From an uncultured Spirochaetales bacterium (lineage in GTDB: Bacteria; Spirochaetota; Spirochaetia; Sphaerochaetales; Sphaerochaetaceae), in contig CASDRY010000038.1 of the NCBI GenBank assembly GCA_949283235.1, forward strand, positions 1 through 64,000: a stretch of DNA of 64,000 nt. The letters run 5' to 3'. Within the stretch, counting starts at the first letter, position 1, and each line of letters begins with the position of its first letter. This document shows, in pieces, positions 43,774 through 52,248 of this stretch. A program made the position numbers and the translations under genes. The notes below the pieces were generated by a model that did not search any database, had not been told where the DNA came from, and saw nothing but the letters and a program-made list of their open reading frames with translations.

Positions 43774-46260
43774 ATGGACAATACTGAATTTGTTGAAACA
43801 GCAGATGAAGAGGAGAAACTTCCACCAAGAGCGATAGTTCTGCCTCTTCTTGAAAGGCCACTCTTCCCTGAAACCTTCACAACGCTACTTATAGGGCGGC
43901 CTCTGGATGTCCAGATTATAACGAAGGTCATTGAGGGTGATGGAACATTCATTGCCCTTTTACAGGATCAGACGGGTGGATATAAGGATATCGGAACGCT
44001 TGCGAGAGTCTCCAGATACATCAAGCTTCCGAATAATTGCATACATGTTTTCGTATCGACTCTTCAGAGAGTGAGAATCGAAAAGATGGATATTGATGGG
44101 CAGATAGCCTATGGAGAATACTCTCCGGATCCAGACATAGCAGAGGACAGAAAAGAAACTGCCTCCTATGTCCGTGTTCTCCGTGATACCATCACAGCTC
44201 TCAGCCAGACAACGAATCTGTTCTCATTCGCAACAGATGTGAACGTAACGAATATCGATGATCCATCACTGCTCTCTTTCTACGCGGCAAGTGCTATCAA
44301 TGCACCGGGAACATTCCTTCAGGATATTCTCGAGACAAAGAGCGCAAAGGAGAGAATAGAGAAGCTTCTTTCATATATTGCAGCTGAGAAGGATATCATA
44401 GACAAGGAGAATGCTATCAAGCAGGAGATCTATGACAAAATCCGCAACCGCAATCGGGAACAGCTTCTGAGAGAACAGATCAAAGCTCTCAATAAAGAGC
44501 TTTCAGAACTGACTGGACGAGCACCTAAGAACGGAGTAAGCAGTGATGATGATCTCTGGACCAGAGCAAAGAATAAGAAGCTTCCAGATGTTTACCGCAC
44601 CCAGATAAACAAGGAGCTCGACAAGCTTTCAGGTCTCGAGACGATGAATCCTGAATATGCGATGACAAAGCTCTACATAGAGACAATCCTTTCGCTTCCG
44701 TTCTCCTTTGAGGACAAAGCTCCAGACTACTCAATACAGAAAGTCAAAAGCGTCCTTGAACATGACCACTATGGCATGAAGGAAGTGAAGGAGAGAATCG
44801 AGGAATTCCTTGCCTCCCGGCTCAAAGCAGGAAATGGCAAGGGAGCTATAATCTGTCTTGCAGGTCCTCCGGGAGTTGGAAAGACCTCCATCGGTTATTC
44901 TATCGCTAGAGCTCTCGGAAAGAAGATTTTCCGCTTCAGTGTAGGAGGAATGAGGGACGAGGCAGAGATCAAGGGACATAGAAGAACCTATGTTGGAGCT
45001 ATGCCTGGAAAGATCATTCAGGCAATGAAGACTGTAGGTGTTCCGGATCCAGTCATTCTCATCGATGAGATAGACAAGATGGGAGAATCCTATCAGGGAG
45101 ACCCCGCCTCTGCCCTTCTCGAGGTACTCGATCCTGAGCAGAATACAAGTTTCCAGGACTTCTATGTGGATCTTCCCTATGACCTGTCGAATGTTCTCTT
45201 CATCGTCACGGCAAATGATCCGTCAAGGATTCCTGAGCCTCTTCTCGATAGAATGGAGATTATCGAGCTATCTGGCTATACACCGAATGAGAAGATACAT
45301 ATCGGGCAGGAATATCTTGTACCAAGACTACTGAAGAAGAATGGTCTTTCAAAGAAGGAGATCAGATTCGATTCGAAAGCCCTTTCCATGATAGCTGAGG
45401 AGTATGCAAGGGAAGCTGGTGTAAGAAACTTCGAGAAGCTCATCGACAAGATAATGAGAAAGGTTGCTCTTGAGATCCTTGAGAAAGGTGATGAGATGAA
45501 GACACCTGTCTATGTCAGAGGAAAGAATGTCGAGAAGTATCTCGGAAAGCCTATCTTCCCTTCTGATGATATAATAAAGGCTGACAAACCGGGAACGGCT
45601 ATCGGTCTTGCATGGACCAGCATGGGAGGAGATGTGCTTCTCATCGAGGCTGAATCCCTGCCTATGAAGGGAGAGCTGAAGGTAACAGGTCAGCTTGGAT
45701 CGGTCATGCAGGAATCGGTCTCCATCGCATGGTCTTCGCTGAAAAAGGAAGCTTATCTGAGAGGACTGGATCTTTCATTCTTCGATGATGACACTGTTCA
45801 TATCCACATTCCTGAAGGGGCAACTCCGAAGGATGGCCCATCTGCTGGTATTACTCTATTCACAGCACTCTGGTCGATGTTCCGTGATGAAACGATAAAG
45901 CCAGGGCTTGCAATGACAGGAGAGCTTACGCTTACTGGCAAGGTAATGCCTATAGGAGGATTGAAGGAGAAGGTTCTAGCCGCTAGAAGAAATGGCATAA
46001 AAGAGATTATCATTCCTGAACGCAACAAGATCGACCTGGAAAAACTGGATGCAGAGGTAAAGGGAGATGTTATCTTCCACCCTGTTTCTGATATCTCCGA
46101 AGTTATCCAGATAGCCTTCCCGAATGAGAGCTCAAAGAGACTTGAGAAATCACTTCTGAAGGCGCTTCAGGAAGAGCGAAGAAAGAAGGAAGAAGAGGAT
46201 AAGGAGAAGGAAGCTATCAAGCAGGTGGCAGCCTTCGAAAAGGTGATGAGATGGCAATAG
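43774..46260 (+). CDS. lon: ATP-dependent protease Lon
   Basis: 828 residues. LON substrate-binding N-domain (about 20-230), AAA+ module with CLAGPPGVGKTSIGYSIA (Walker A) and ILIDEIDKMGESYQGDPASA (Walker B), and the serine-lysine protease domain with PKDGPSAGITLFTALWS (catalytic Ser) and GKVMPIGGLKEKVLAARRNG (catalytic Lys). Degrades damaged and regulatory proteins in the cytoplasm. GAGGGAT precedes ATG. A short charged C-terminal extension (EERRKKEEEDKEKEAIKQ) ends over the U32 gene start, overlapping it by 10 bp. Confidence 0.97.
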   Translation: MDNTEFVETADEEEKLPPRAIVLPLLERPLFPETFTTLLIGRPLDVQIITKVIEGDGTFIALLQDQTGGYKDIGTLARVSRYIKLPNNCIHVFVSTLQRVRIEKMDIDGQIAYGEYSPDPDIAEDRKETASYVRVLRDTITALSQTTNLFSFATDVNVTNIDDPSLLSFYAASAINAPGTFLQDILETKSAKERIEKLLSYIAAEKDIIDKENAIKQEIYDKIRNRNREQLLREQIKALNKELSELTGRAPKNGVSSDDDLWTRAKNKKLPDVYRTQINKELDKLSGLETMNPEYAMTKLYIETILSLPFSFEDKAPDYSIQKVKSVLEHDHYGMKEVKERIEEFLASRLKAGNGKGAIICLAGPPGVGKTSIGYSIARALGKKIFRFSVGGMRDEAEIKGHRRTYVGAMPGKIIQAMKTVGVPDPVILIDEIDKMGESYQGDPASALLEVLDPEQNTSFQDFYVDLPYDLSNVLFIVTANDPSRIPEPLLDRMEIIELSGYTPNEKIHIGQEYLVPRLLKKNGLSKKEIRFDSKALSMIAEEYAREAGVRNFEKLIDKIMRKVALEILEKGDEMKTPVYVRGKNVEKYLGKPIFPSDDIIKADKPGTAIGLAWTSMGGDVLLIEAESLPMKGELKVTGQLGSVMQESVSIAWSSLKKEAYLRGLDLSFFDDDTVHIHIPEGATPKDGPSAGITLFTALWSMFRDETIKPGLAMTGELTLTGKVMPIGGLKEKVLAARRNGIKEIIIPERNKIDLEKLDAEVKGDVIFHPVSDISEVIQIAFPNESSKRLEKSLLKALQEERRKKEEEDKEKEAIKQVAAFEKVMRWQ

Positions 46261-47477
46261 AGCTACTGTCCCCAGCGGGCAATTATGACAAGCTGCAGAC
46301 AGCTTTCAGCTATGGAGCGGATGCGGCGTACATGGGAATGACCGAGTTCTCCCTGCGCCGCAACGCAGGGAATTTCTCCACAGAAGAGATAGAAAAGGTA
46401 AAGGCGCTGAAGGAAAAGACCGGAAAGCGCCTGTACTGCACGATGAATATCCTTTTTCATCAGAGGGATATCGAGAAAGTGGAGACAATGGCTGATGAGA
46501 TCAGAGAATGGCCTTTTGATGCCTTCATCATCTCTGATATAGGGCTTGTGCCTTTCCTGCAGAAGAACTTCCCAGATAAGGAGCTGCATCTCTCAACCCA
46601 GGCTTCCTCAATCAACTCCGAGAGCGTGAAGATGTACAGGAATATGGGATTCAAGCGCGTAATTCTCGGTCGTGAAGCCAGCCTTGATGATATCAAGAGA
46701 ATACGCGACAGGGTTCCTGATATAGAACTTGAGGCTTTTGTTCATGGAGCTATGTGCATGGCTTATTCAGGACGATGTCTTCTCTCTGCCCATCTCGCAG
46801 GAAGAAGCGGTAATTATGGGGACTGCTCCCACACATGCCGCTGGAACTATAAGCTGCATTATGCACTTGAAGAAGAAGAGAGACCTGGCATCTACTACCC
46901 TATCAGCGAAGAAGATGGATACACGACAATACTTTCCTCGAAGGATCTCTGCATGATAGACCATGTCAGGGACCTTGAGGATGCGGGGCTTTCATCACTT
47001 AAGATCGAAGGAAGGATGAAGTCTATCTACTATGTTGCCGTAGTCACAAGAGCTTACAGGAAAGCAATAGACAATGATCCAGATCTAGACAGATACAAGA
47101 GAGATCTCTTTGATGTATCGCACAGGGAATACACAACCGGATTCTTCTTCTCGAAGGGACCGGTAGAAGGCACCTCAGATGTCTCTAGACCTACAAGCTA
47201 TGGCTATGAAAGGAATTACATGTTCCTTGGGATAATCGGGAAGGAAATCGAAAAGGGAATCTTTGCTGTTGATATCCGCAACCAGATAAAACCTGAAGGA
47301 CTGGAATTCATCGGTCCCGATGTTCCTCTCCTCTCTCCGCAGGTAACTCTCCTTGATGAGAACATGAACGAGACAGAAAAACTGGACCATGGACACATTG
47401 GTTATATAAAGACTGATGCTCCTCTGAAAGAAGGATACATCATCAGACAGCTCTCTTCATCGCCTATCGTGAAATAG
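46251..47477 (+). CDS. U32 family peptidase (RlhA/TrhP-type)
   Basis: 408 residues. U32 signature: EAFVHGAMCMAYSGRC, LSAHLAGRSGNYGDCSHTCR, and LCMIDHVRDLEDAGLSSLKIEGRMKS in pieces. Proteins of this family with four conserved cysteines are now linked to tRNA or rRNA hydroxylation (TrhP, RlhA) in E. coli, so 'peptidase' may be a historical name. The start lies in the end of lon (ATGGCAATAG), with AAGGTGATGAG as ribosome site, so it is coupled to lon. Confidence 0.9.
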   Translation: MAIELLSPAGNYDKLQTAFSYGADAAYMGMTEFSLRRNAGNFSTEEIEKVKALKEKTGKRLYCTMNILFHQRDIEKVETMADEIREWPFDAFIISDIGLVPFLQKNFPDKELHLSTQASSINSESVKMYRNMGFKRVILGREASLDDIKRIRDRVPDIELEAFVHGAMCMAYSGRCLLSAHLAGRSGNYGDCSHTCRWNYKLHYALEEEERPGIYYPISEEDGYTTILSSKDLCMIDHVRDLEDAGLSSLKIEGRMKSIYYVAVVTRAYRKAIDNDPDLDRYKRDLFDVSHREYTTGFFFSKGPVEGTSDVSRPTSYGYERNYMFLGIIGKEIEKGIFAVDIRNQIKPEGLEFIGPDVPLLSPQVTLLDENMNETEKLDHGHIGYIKTDAPLKEGYIIRQLSSSPIVK

Positions 47478-47516
47478 TCAAGAGAACTGTTTGTAACCTG
47501 CTAACTGTAAATTCAT

Positions 47517-47555
47517 GGCTGGAAAAGCGCAAAAAGCAAATCCAGCCTATCTTTT
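47517..47555 (+). terminator. Terminator of the lon-U32 operon
   Basis: GGCTGGA, 17-nt loop, TCCAGCC, then TATCTTTTT. Confidence 0.7.
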
Positions 47556-47652
47556 TATCAGTTGCCTCAAATAATGCTATCAGAATGAAACCGTCATGCG
47601 AAATATTCACGAAAAGTTGGCTCCATACTATTACTTTCTTGGAAGAAAACTT

Positions 47653-47796
47653 ATGGCGTCAATATCGTATAACAGACCTGTTACCATCAATCCCGACTGG
47701 GGTGTAAAGAATCTCCTCGAAGCGATGAAGCAGAAGAGGGATAGACTCAAGCTAACGCCAGAGCAGAGAAAGGCTCTTAGAGAAAAACTTTCATGA
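47653..47796 (+). CDS. Small basic protein, unknown
   Basis: 47 residues from ATG 47653 (GGAAG 7 nt upstream); an ATG at 47596 would give 66 residues. It reads [20 protein letters not shown] and ends with an amphipathic charged helix ([15 protein letters not shown]). TTCACG, 17 nt, TATTAC is a possible promoter just upstream that favours the shorter form. I do not recognise it; the ending is of a common helical type and may be coincidental. Confidence 0.45.
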   Translation: MASISYNRPVTINPDWGVKNLLEAMKQKRDRLKLTPEQRKALREKLS

Positions 47797-47861
47797 AAGA
47801 TTTCTTCTTGTTGATGAGCTGTGCGAAAGTACAGTTCTCCCTTTTCTAAATCAAGGAAGGC

Positions 47862-49028
47862 TTAATCATCCTTCCCATATAACTCAGCTGCTTCTGGAAC
47901 AGGACGGGAGCAGCGGCTTATTTCATCAGCAAACATATCGAGCATCTTATCAACACACTTATCGAGGGCATATTCCTTTGCCTCCTCAGCATAAAGATGC
48001 TCCATGCGCTTTCTCTCCTCCTCATGCTCAATCCAGTAGTCAATCTTAGAAGCAAGATCCGCGCTATCTCCAGCTTTGAAAAGAGATCTCTCATCCAGAG
48101 CGAACTGCGGAGTCGCAGAGCGTGGACTATTCGCGATTATAGGTACAAGACCTGATGCGAATGCCTCCATGCAGCTTATTGCCTCGATATCAGCATCGGA
48201 TGCGTGCACATAAAGATCAGTCTCTCCGAAAAGCTGGATAAGCTCATCACATGAAAGGAACTTCATCATTACAGGATTAGGGAGTGTAGAACCAAGTTTC
48301 TCATACTCTTCCTTGACAGGTCCCTGTCCCGCAAGATAAAGCTGTATTTTATCTGCATACTTGGACTTTCTTACAGCCTCAATAAGCACATCTTGCCTCT
48401 TCTCATGGGAGTATCTGCCACTCATTACAATGACAAACTTGCCCTTGAATTCAGGCCTTTTCTCGCTTTTATGATACTTGAAAACAGGAGAGATTCCATT
48501 TGAGATAACCCGGAGCTCTGCTTTGTATCCATGCTTCTTAAGCTGGTTAGCAATCATATTGCTTGGACAATGCACATAGTGAAGGTATCTGAAGATATAA
48601 ACCTTACCAAGCCAGTATGTGAAATTGATGATCGGCATGAAATTGCCAAGTCCGACAGAGAACCATATATTCTCAGGCTGCACATGGAAAGCACCTGTAC
48701 ATGGAACATTCATCTCACGAGCAAGCTTTATAGCAAGTTTACTTAAAGGAAATGGCATCATGATATGCACAAGATCTGCCCATGCGACAGCTTCCCTCAT
48801 CTTCTCTCTATCAGGGTGACCGAATACAAAGCCCTGTGCTGTTATAAGTTTATCGAAAATAGGAAGATGGAACTCTCCAAAGCCCCATTTTCCATCACCA
48901 TCCTTGCCTGAAGCTGCTATCCTAACCTCATGCCCCCTGTTTCTAAGGTTTTCTGCAAGCCTTCTAGCAGATATTGTATTGCCATTATTGGCACCATCAA
49001 ACTGTTCAAGAACAAGAAGAATCTTCAT
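47862..49028 (-). CDS. Glycosyltransferase family 4
   Basis: 388 residues of GT-B fold. N-terminal NNGNTISARRLAENLRNRGH, then CTGAFHVQPENIWFSVGLG, VISNGISPVFKYH and MSGRYSHEKRQDVLIEAV (start of the nucleotide-sugar domain), and the GT4 EX7E-like HASDADIEAISCMEAFASGL. Similar proteins attach glucose or other sugars to diacylglycerol or envelope glycans. It is the last gene after the Wzi-like and TPR genes, 26 nt downstream of the latter, so an envelope glycolipid role is likely. Its stop overlaps a GGAAGG/CCTTCC hairpin. Confidence 0.9.
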   Translation of the reverse strand: MKILLVLEQFDGANNGNTISARRLAENLRNRGHEVRIAASGKDGDGKWGFGEFHLPIFDKLITAQGFVFGHPDREKMREAVAWADLVHIMMPFPLSKLAIKLAREMNVPCTGAFHVQPENIWFSVGLGNFMPIINFTYWLGKVYIFRYLHYVHCPSNMIANQLKKHGYKAELRVISNGISPVFKYHKSEKRPEFKGKFVIVMSGRYSHEKRQDVLIEAVRKSKYADKIQLYLAGQGPVKEEYEKLGSTLPNPVMMKFLSCDELIQLFGETDLYVHASDADIEAISCMEAFASGLVPIIANSPRSATPQFALDERSLFKAGDSADLASKIDYWIEHEEERKRMEHLYAEEAKEYALDKCVDKMLDMFADEISRCSRPVPEAAELYGKDD

Positions 49029-49054
49029 AAATCAATCCAAACCAAGCATCGGAC

Positions 49055-49825
49055 TCAGGAGTATTTCTCTACAAGCTCATTCACTGTCTCATCAGCTGTA
49101 TATATCGAATAAGCTTTCAGAGCGTAATCTGCCGCCTTCTCCTTATCCTTCGCCTTGTCATAACCATAAGCAAGACCGCTGTAGATTGAGAACCTATCCC
49201 ATATTGCAGCGCCATCTCTATCCATAATCATCTCAGCTTCCTGGAAAAGCGCAAGCCCTTTCTTTTTATTTCCACCTACTATTCCAGGAGAGTGAAGGTA
49301 ACGATCAGCTTCAAGAAGAAGCACATGAAAATCCTCAGGATGAGCCTTGTAGAGTTTATCAACCATACCAGGGAACTTCATTCCCTTGGAAAGAGAACCA
49401 TCTATAAGATACCAGAAAGAGAGCGAGAGCGCTTCAAGTACGCCTGTTGCAGACTCAGGAGCTCCAAGTTCCTTTGCCGCAGCTATATGACCATCAGCCA
49501 TCTCCATGTAATCAATAGCTGTACCTTCATCTCCACACTGCTGAGCGTACCGACCGCAGATCAATGCAGCTCTTCCAAGTGAGGCTGCTTTCATCCATTC
49601 ATCATAATCTGCTAACACAAGATGATTCTCAAGCGCAAAATACAGATCTGGAACACCCTCCAACGCCCCGCCATTGAAGACATACTCGAGAAGAGAGGCA
49701 TAATACTCATCTTCCATCATCGGAGCGAAGTAATTCACAGATCCATCTTCAGAAGCTGAAAAGATAGGCGCTGTCAGAAGAAGCATGAAAACAGATAAAA
49801 CAATGAGCGCGATTCGGTTTCTCAT
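49055..49825 (-). CDS. Exported TPR-like protein, unknown
   Basis: 256 residues with signal peptide (MRNRIALIVLSVFMLLLTAPIFSA). The mature part is helical with repeat-like units (GRAALICGRYAQQCGDEGTA, GLAYGYDKAKDKEKAADYAL), resembling tetratricopeptide repeats. Function unknown; periplasmic by its signal. AAGG lies 7 nt upstream of ATG. It sits 42 nt after the Wzi-like gene and 26 nt before the glycosyltransferase, so the three genes are probably co-transcribed. Confidence 0.8.
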   Translation of the reverse strand: MRNRIALIVLSVFMLLLTAPIFSASEDGSVNYFAPMMEDEYYASLLEYVFNGGALEGVPDLYFALENHLVLADYDEWMKAASLGRAALICGRYAQQCGDEGTAIDYMEMADGHIAAAKELGAPESATGVLEALSLSFWYLIDGSLSKGMKFPGMVDKLYKAHPEDFHVLLLEADRYLHSPGIVGGNKKKGLALFQEAEMIMDRDGAAIWDRFSIYSGLAYGYDKAKDKEKAADYALKAYSIYTADETVNELVEKYS

Positions 49826-49867
49826 AAGCTTACCTTAGCACACAACAAACTAAAATGTGTATCTCCC

Positions 49868-51715
49868 CTATTTTCCCCACCAGGAGTTATCGAGACCAGT
49901 CCATTTGACACCAATCATTGCCTGAGGCTTAAACACACCATCTGCTTCAGGATTTCCATCATAATTATAGTAAAGATGGAAAGCAGCACCTGCATATACC
50001 TCGATGTTAGGAACGGGGAATGTATATGAAGCAAATACTGCTGCTTTGATCATATGCTCGACTTTGTTCCAGTCTCCAGATGGAACTCTAGCACTATCCC
50101 CTTCATTGAAAACTGCATGAGACATATCTATATATGTATGATTATGGTCTCCATCCGCCATCTTCGCAGAGGCAACTCTATAGCCATTTTCACCACGAAG
50201 CCTGTATGAAAGGCTTCCTCCAACTTTGTAGCCAGCATCTGCAATGAACTCAGTACCAAGGGAAAGGACAATACTATCTGGGCCAGAGATGTAGCCGGAG
50301 TATCCTACATCAGAGAGATTCATCGAGTAATAGCCTACGATGTAATCGAGGTTATATTCATAGACAGGATTCTCTCCATCATAGTACTTGCCATTGAGGT
50401 AGAGATACGGATTTGTAAGGACAAACTCGAGATATGAATTGAAACGTCCTGAAGGGATTCTAGCTGTATGCTTTATATTTGCGAGCATTCCATATGCAGA
50501 TGGAACTGTATTCTGTTTTTCAGTATATGTGGAAGCCTGATCCAGAACAAACGAAAAAGATGCGGAGAGCCCGAAAGGAAGCGCACCTTCTATCGAGAAG
50601 CCCATGATATTATTTGCCTCGTCGTAATAGGACATTCCAGGCTCATTTGTGTAATTGCTCAGATTGTGATGAATGAAGAATGGGTAGAAGAATCTCAGAT
50701 CTAATCCGTTATCCGTGTTATAAAGTGTTGACAGATCGAATGTGAATCTGACTCTATTCAGCACATTTACATCAAAACGATGGACTATCCTGTATTGCTG
50801 ATCACCAGAGAATTCTCTCTGAGAGAAGCTTGTATCTGTGGCAAGGGCATTGCTAAGTCCTTCCATCGAAGCCGGTATCTGCTGATCGAAATTCGTTACA
50901 GAAAGCCCATACATGAAGTAATTATTCATGAATGTCAGCTGAGCAATCTCCTGATAGGTGAAATTATCTCCAATGATGAGATTCCCAGTGACACCGGAAC
51001 CATAGGAATGAGGATAACGACCTATAATGAAATTGAAATATTCATTTCCTGCTGAAATACCTGCGCGCCATGGGAAATCAAACTGGAGCGATGCAGGAAA
51101 CTGATCAGGCATCCCAAGTGTAAGAAGCTCTCCATTGTATTTGTTTATGACCCAGCCAAGACTGCTTTCATAGAGATGATGATTATTATTGCTGACAGCT
51201 ATTCCACCCTCAAGCTGGAACCAGGACCCGAAATAGACTCTCATGAGAACTGACAGGAATGGAGTCTGGTATCTGAAAGGAACAATTGTCTCATTATGCC
51301 TGTCCTGAACGTACTCTCCCCTTCCGTCTGTCCACTGATTACTCCAATCAAACTGGCTGTAATCAGCGATATCCGCTCTGAAATTTACTGCGGCATCGGC
51401 TTCGACAGCCATCGAGCCAGATTCAAAGACAACAGCTTCATTATCTCCAGAAAGAACAGCTTTGAGAGCTTCTAGATCCTCACGGCTTTCTGAAGATAAG
51501 GAAAGAGGATCTATTCTTTCCAACACAATAAGAAGACCGCTTGCAGGAAATGGAGAAATACCAGGTGTTCCTACAACTCCAGCTTCACGGGCAAGCATAT
51601 CTGTAAGCTGGTACTCCCAATCTCTGGAGGTATATGTACGTTGCAGATTCACTGCTCCTAGTGTAGAAACCAAGAAAAGAACGCATAACACGACACAAAT
51701 AATTCTTTTTACCAT
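49868..51715 (-). CDS. Outer-membrane beta-barrel, Wzi-like capsule-assembly type
   Basis: 615 residues with signal peptide (MVKRIICVVLCVLFLVSTLG). The N-terminal 100 residues are helical (DWEYQLTDMLAREAG), followed by a long run of aromatic-rich amphipathic strands ending in YNYDGNPEADG...GVKWTG. The arrangement, with RYPHSYGSGVTGNLIIGD and a porin-like body, resembles the capsule assembly Wzi/TolC-independent porin family. GGGGAT lies before ATG. First gene of the envelope operon. Confidence 0.75.
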   Translation of the reverse strand: MVKRIICVVLCVLFLVSTLGAVNLQRTYTSRDWEYQLTDMLAREAGVVGTPGISPFPASGLLIVLERIDPLSLSSESREDLEALKAVLSGDNEAVVFESGSMAVEADAAVNFRADIADYSQFDWSNQWTDGRGEYVQDRHNETIVPFRYQTPFLSVLMRVYFGSWFQLEGGIAVSNNNHHLYESSLGWVINKYNGELLTLGMPDQFPASLQFDFPWRAGISAGNEYFNFIIGRYPHSYGSGVTGNLIIGDNFTYQEIAQLTFMNNYFMYGLSVTNFDQQIPASMEGLSNALATDTSFSQREFSGDQQYRIVHRFDVNVLNRVRFTFDLSTLYNTDNGLDLRFFYPFFIHHNLSNYTNEPGMSYYDEANNIMGFSIEGALPFGLSASFSFVLDQASTYTEKQNTVPSAYGMLANIKHTARIPSGRFNSYLEFVLTNPYLYLNGKYYDGENPVYEYNLDYIVGYYSMNLSDVGYSGYISGPDSIVLSLGTEFIADAGYKVGGSLSYRLRGENGYRVASAKMADGDHNHTYIDMSHAVFNEGDSARVPSGDWNKVEHMIKAAVFASYTFPVPNIEVYAGAAFHLYYNYDGNPEADGVFKPQAMIGVKWTGLDNSWWGK

Positions 51716-51826
51716 TTTTTCATCCCCAGAAAAACTTTATCGTAACTCATGCTGTTTTCCAAGCTTAAATCTGTCAAGCCATGATTCATAGGACGTAAAA
51801 TTTCAGCTATTTTTCTGCCATTTTTG

Positions 51827-51854
51827 TTGAAATTTCAACTTATTATGTTATGAT
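51827..51854 (+). promoter_or_regulatory. Promoter of the Hc1-like gene, with a palindrome over the -35 box
   Basis: TTGAAA, 16-nt spacer, TATGAT. The -35 box is the left half of TTGAAATTTCAA (51827-51838), a perfect 12-bp palindrome that could be an operator. Confidence 0.55.
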
Positions 51855-51888
51855 TCAGTTAATTAAGCCATTCGGGAGGTGGTAAAAG

Positions 51889-52071
51889 ATGTCAATTCAT
51901 GAAGAGCTCGTTGCACAGTTTGAAACATATGTTGCTGAAAGTACAAGATTCGAACAGAAGGGAATAAAGGCATCTGCAGCAAGAGCACGCAAGGCTCTCA
52001 CAGAAATTTCCAAGCTATGCAAAGAAAGAAGGAAGGAGATCCAGGATTCCAAAACAGCTGAAAATGCCTGA
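51889..52071 (+). CDS. Histone H1-like Hc1 family protein
   Basis: 60 residues. EELVAQFETYVAESTRFEQK, GIKASAARARKALTEISKLC, KERRKEI match the Hc1/histone H1-like family of Chlamydia, Bacteroidetes and some spirochaetes (pattern GNKAA..RARK....LEK..K..RK). Chlamydial Hc1 condenses the nucleoid; short versions without the lysine-rich tail probably help DNA architecture. GGGAGGTGG precedes ATG and a strong terminator follows, so expression is likely high. The lysine-rich tail is lacking here, whereas the 190-residue protein encoded at 11191-11763 has such a tail. Confidence 0.85.
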   Translation: MSIHEELVAQFETYVAESTRFEQKGIKASAARARKALTEISKLCKERRKEIQDSKTAENA

Positions 52072-52085
52072 AATTCAGATGCTTG

Positions 52086-52110
52086 AGACGACCTGAAAGG
52101 TCGTCTTTTC
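52086..52110 (+). terminator. Terminator of the Hc1-like gene
   Basis: AGACGACCT-GAA-AGGTCGTCT, 9-bp perfect stem, then TTTCTTTTC. Confidence 0.9.
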
Positions 52111-52248
52111 TTTTCTAGGAAAAATGTCTAGCCAAGCCCCATATCCCCTGCTATTATTCCCTTGGCCCTGAGAAAACTCAGGAGACTTAATGAAAAAGGG
52201 CTGGTATTACCAGACAGATTATTTTTATGGAATAAAGGGTCGAAGAAA

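Noticed and set aside
52162-52248. Longer N-terminus for the diaminobutyrate aminotransferase starting at TTG
   Set aside because: The extra 29 residues do not resemble the family, and TATTAT lies only 4 nt before the TTG, too close for a leaderless start.
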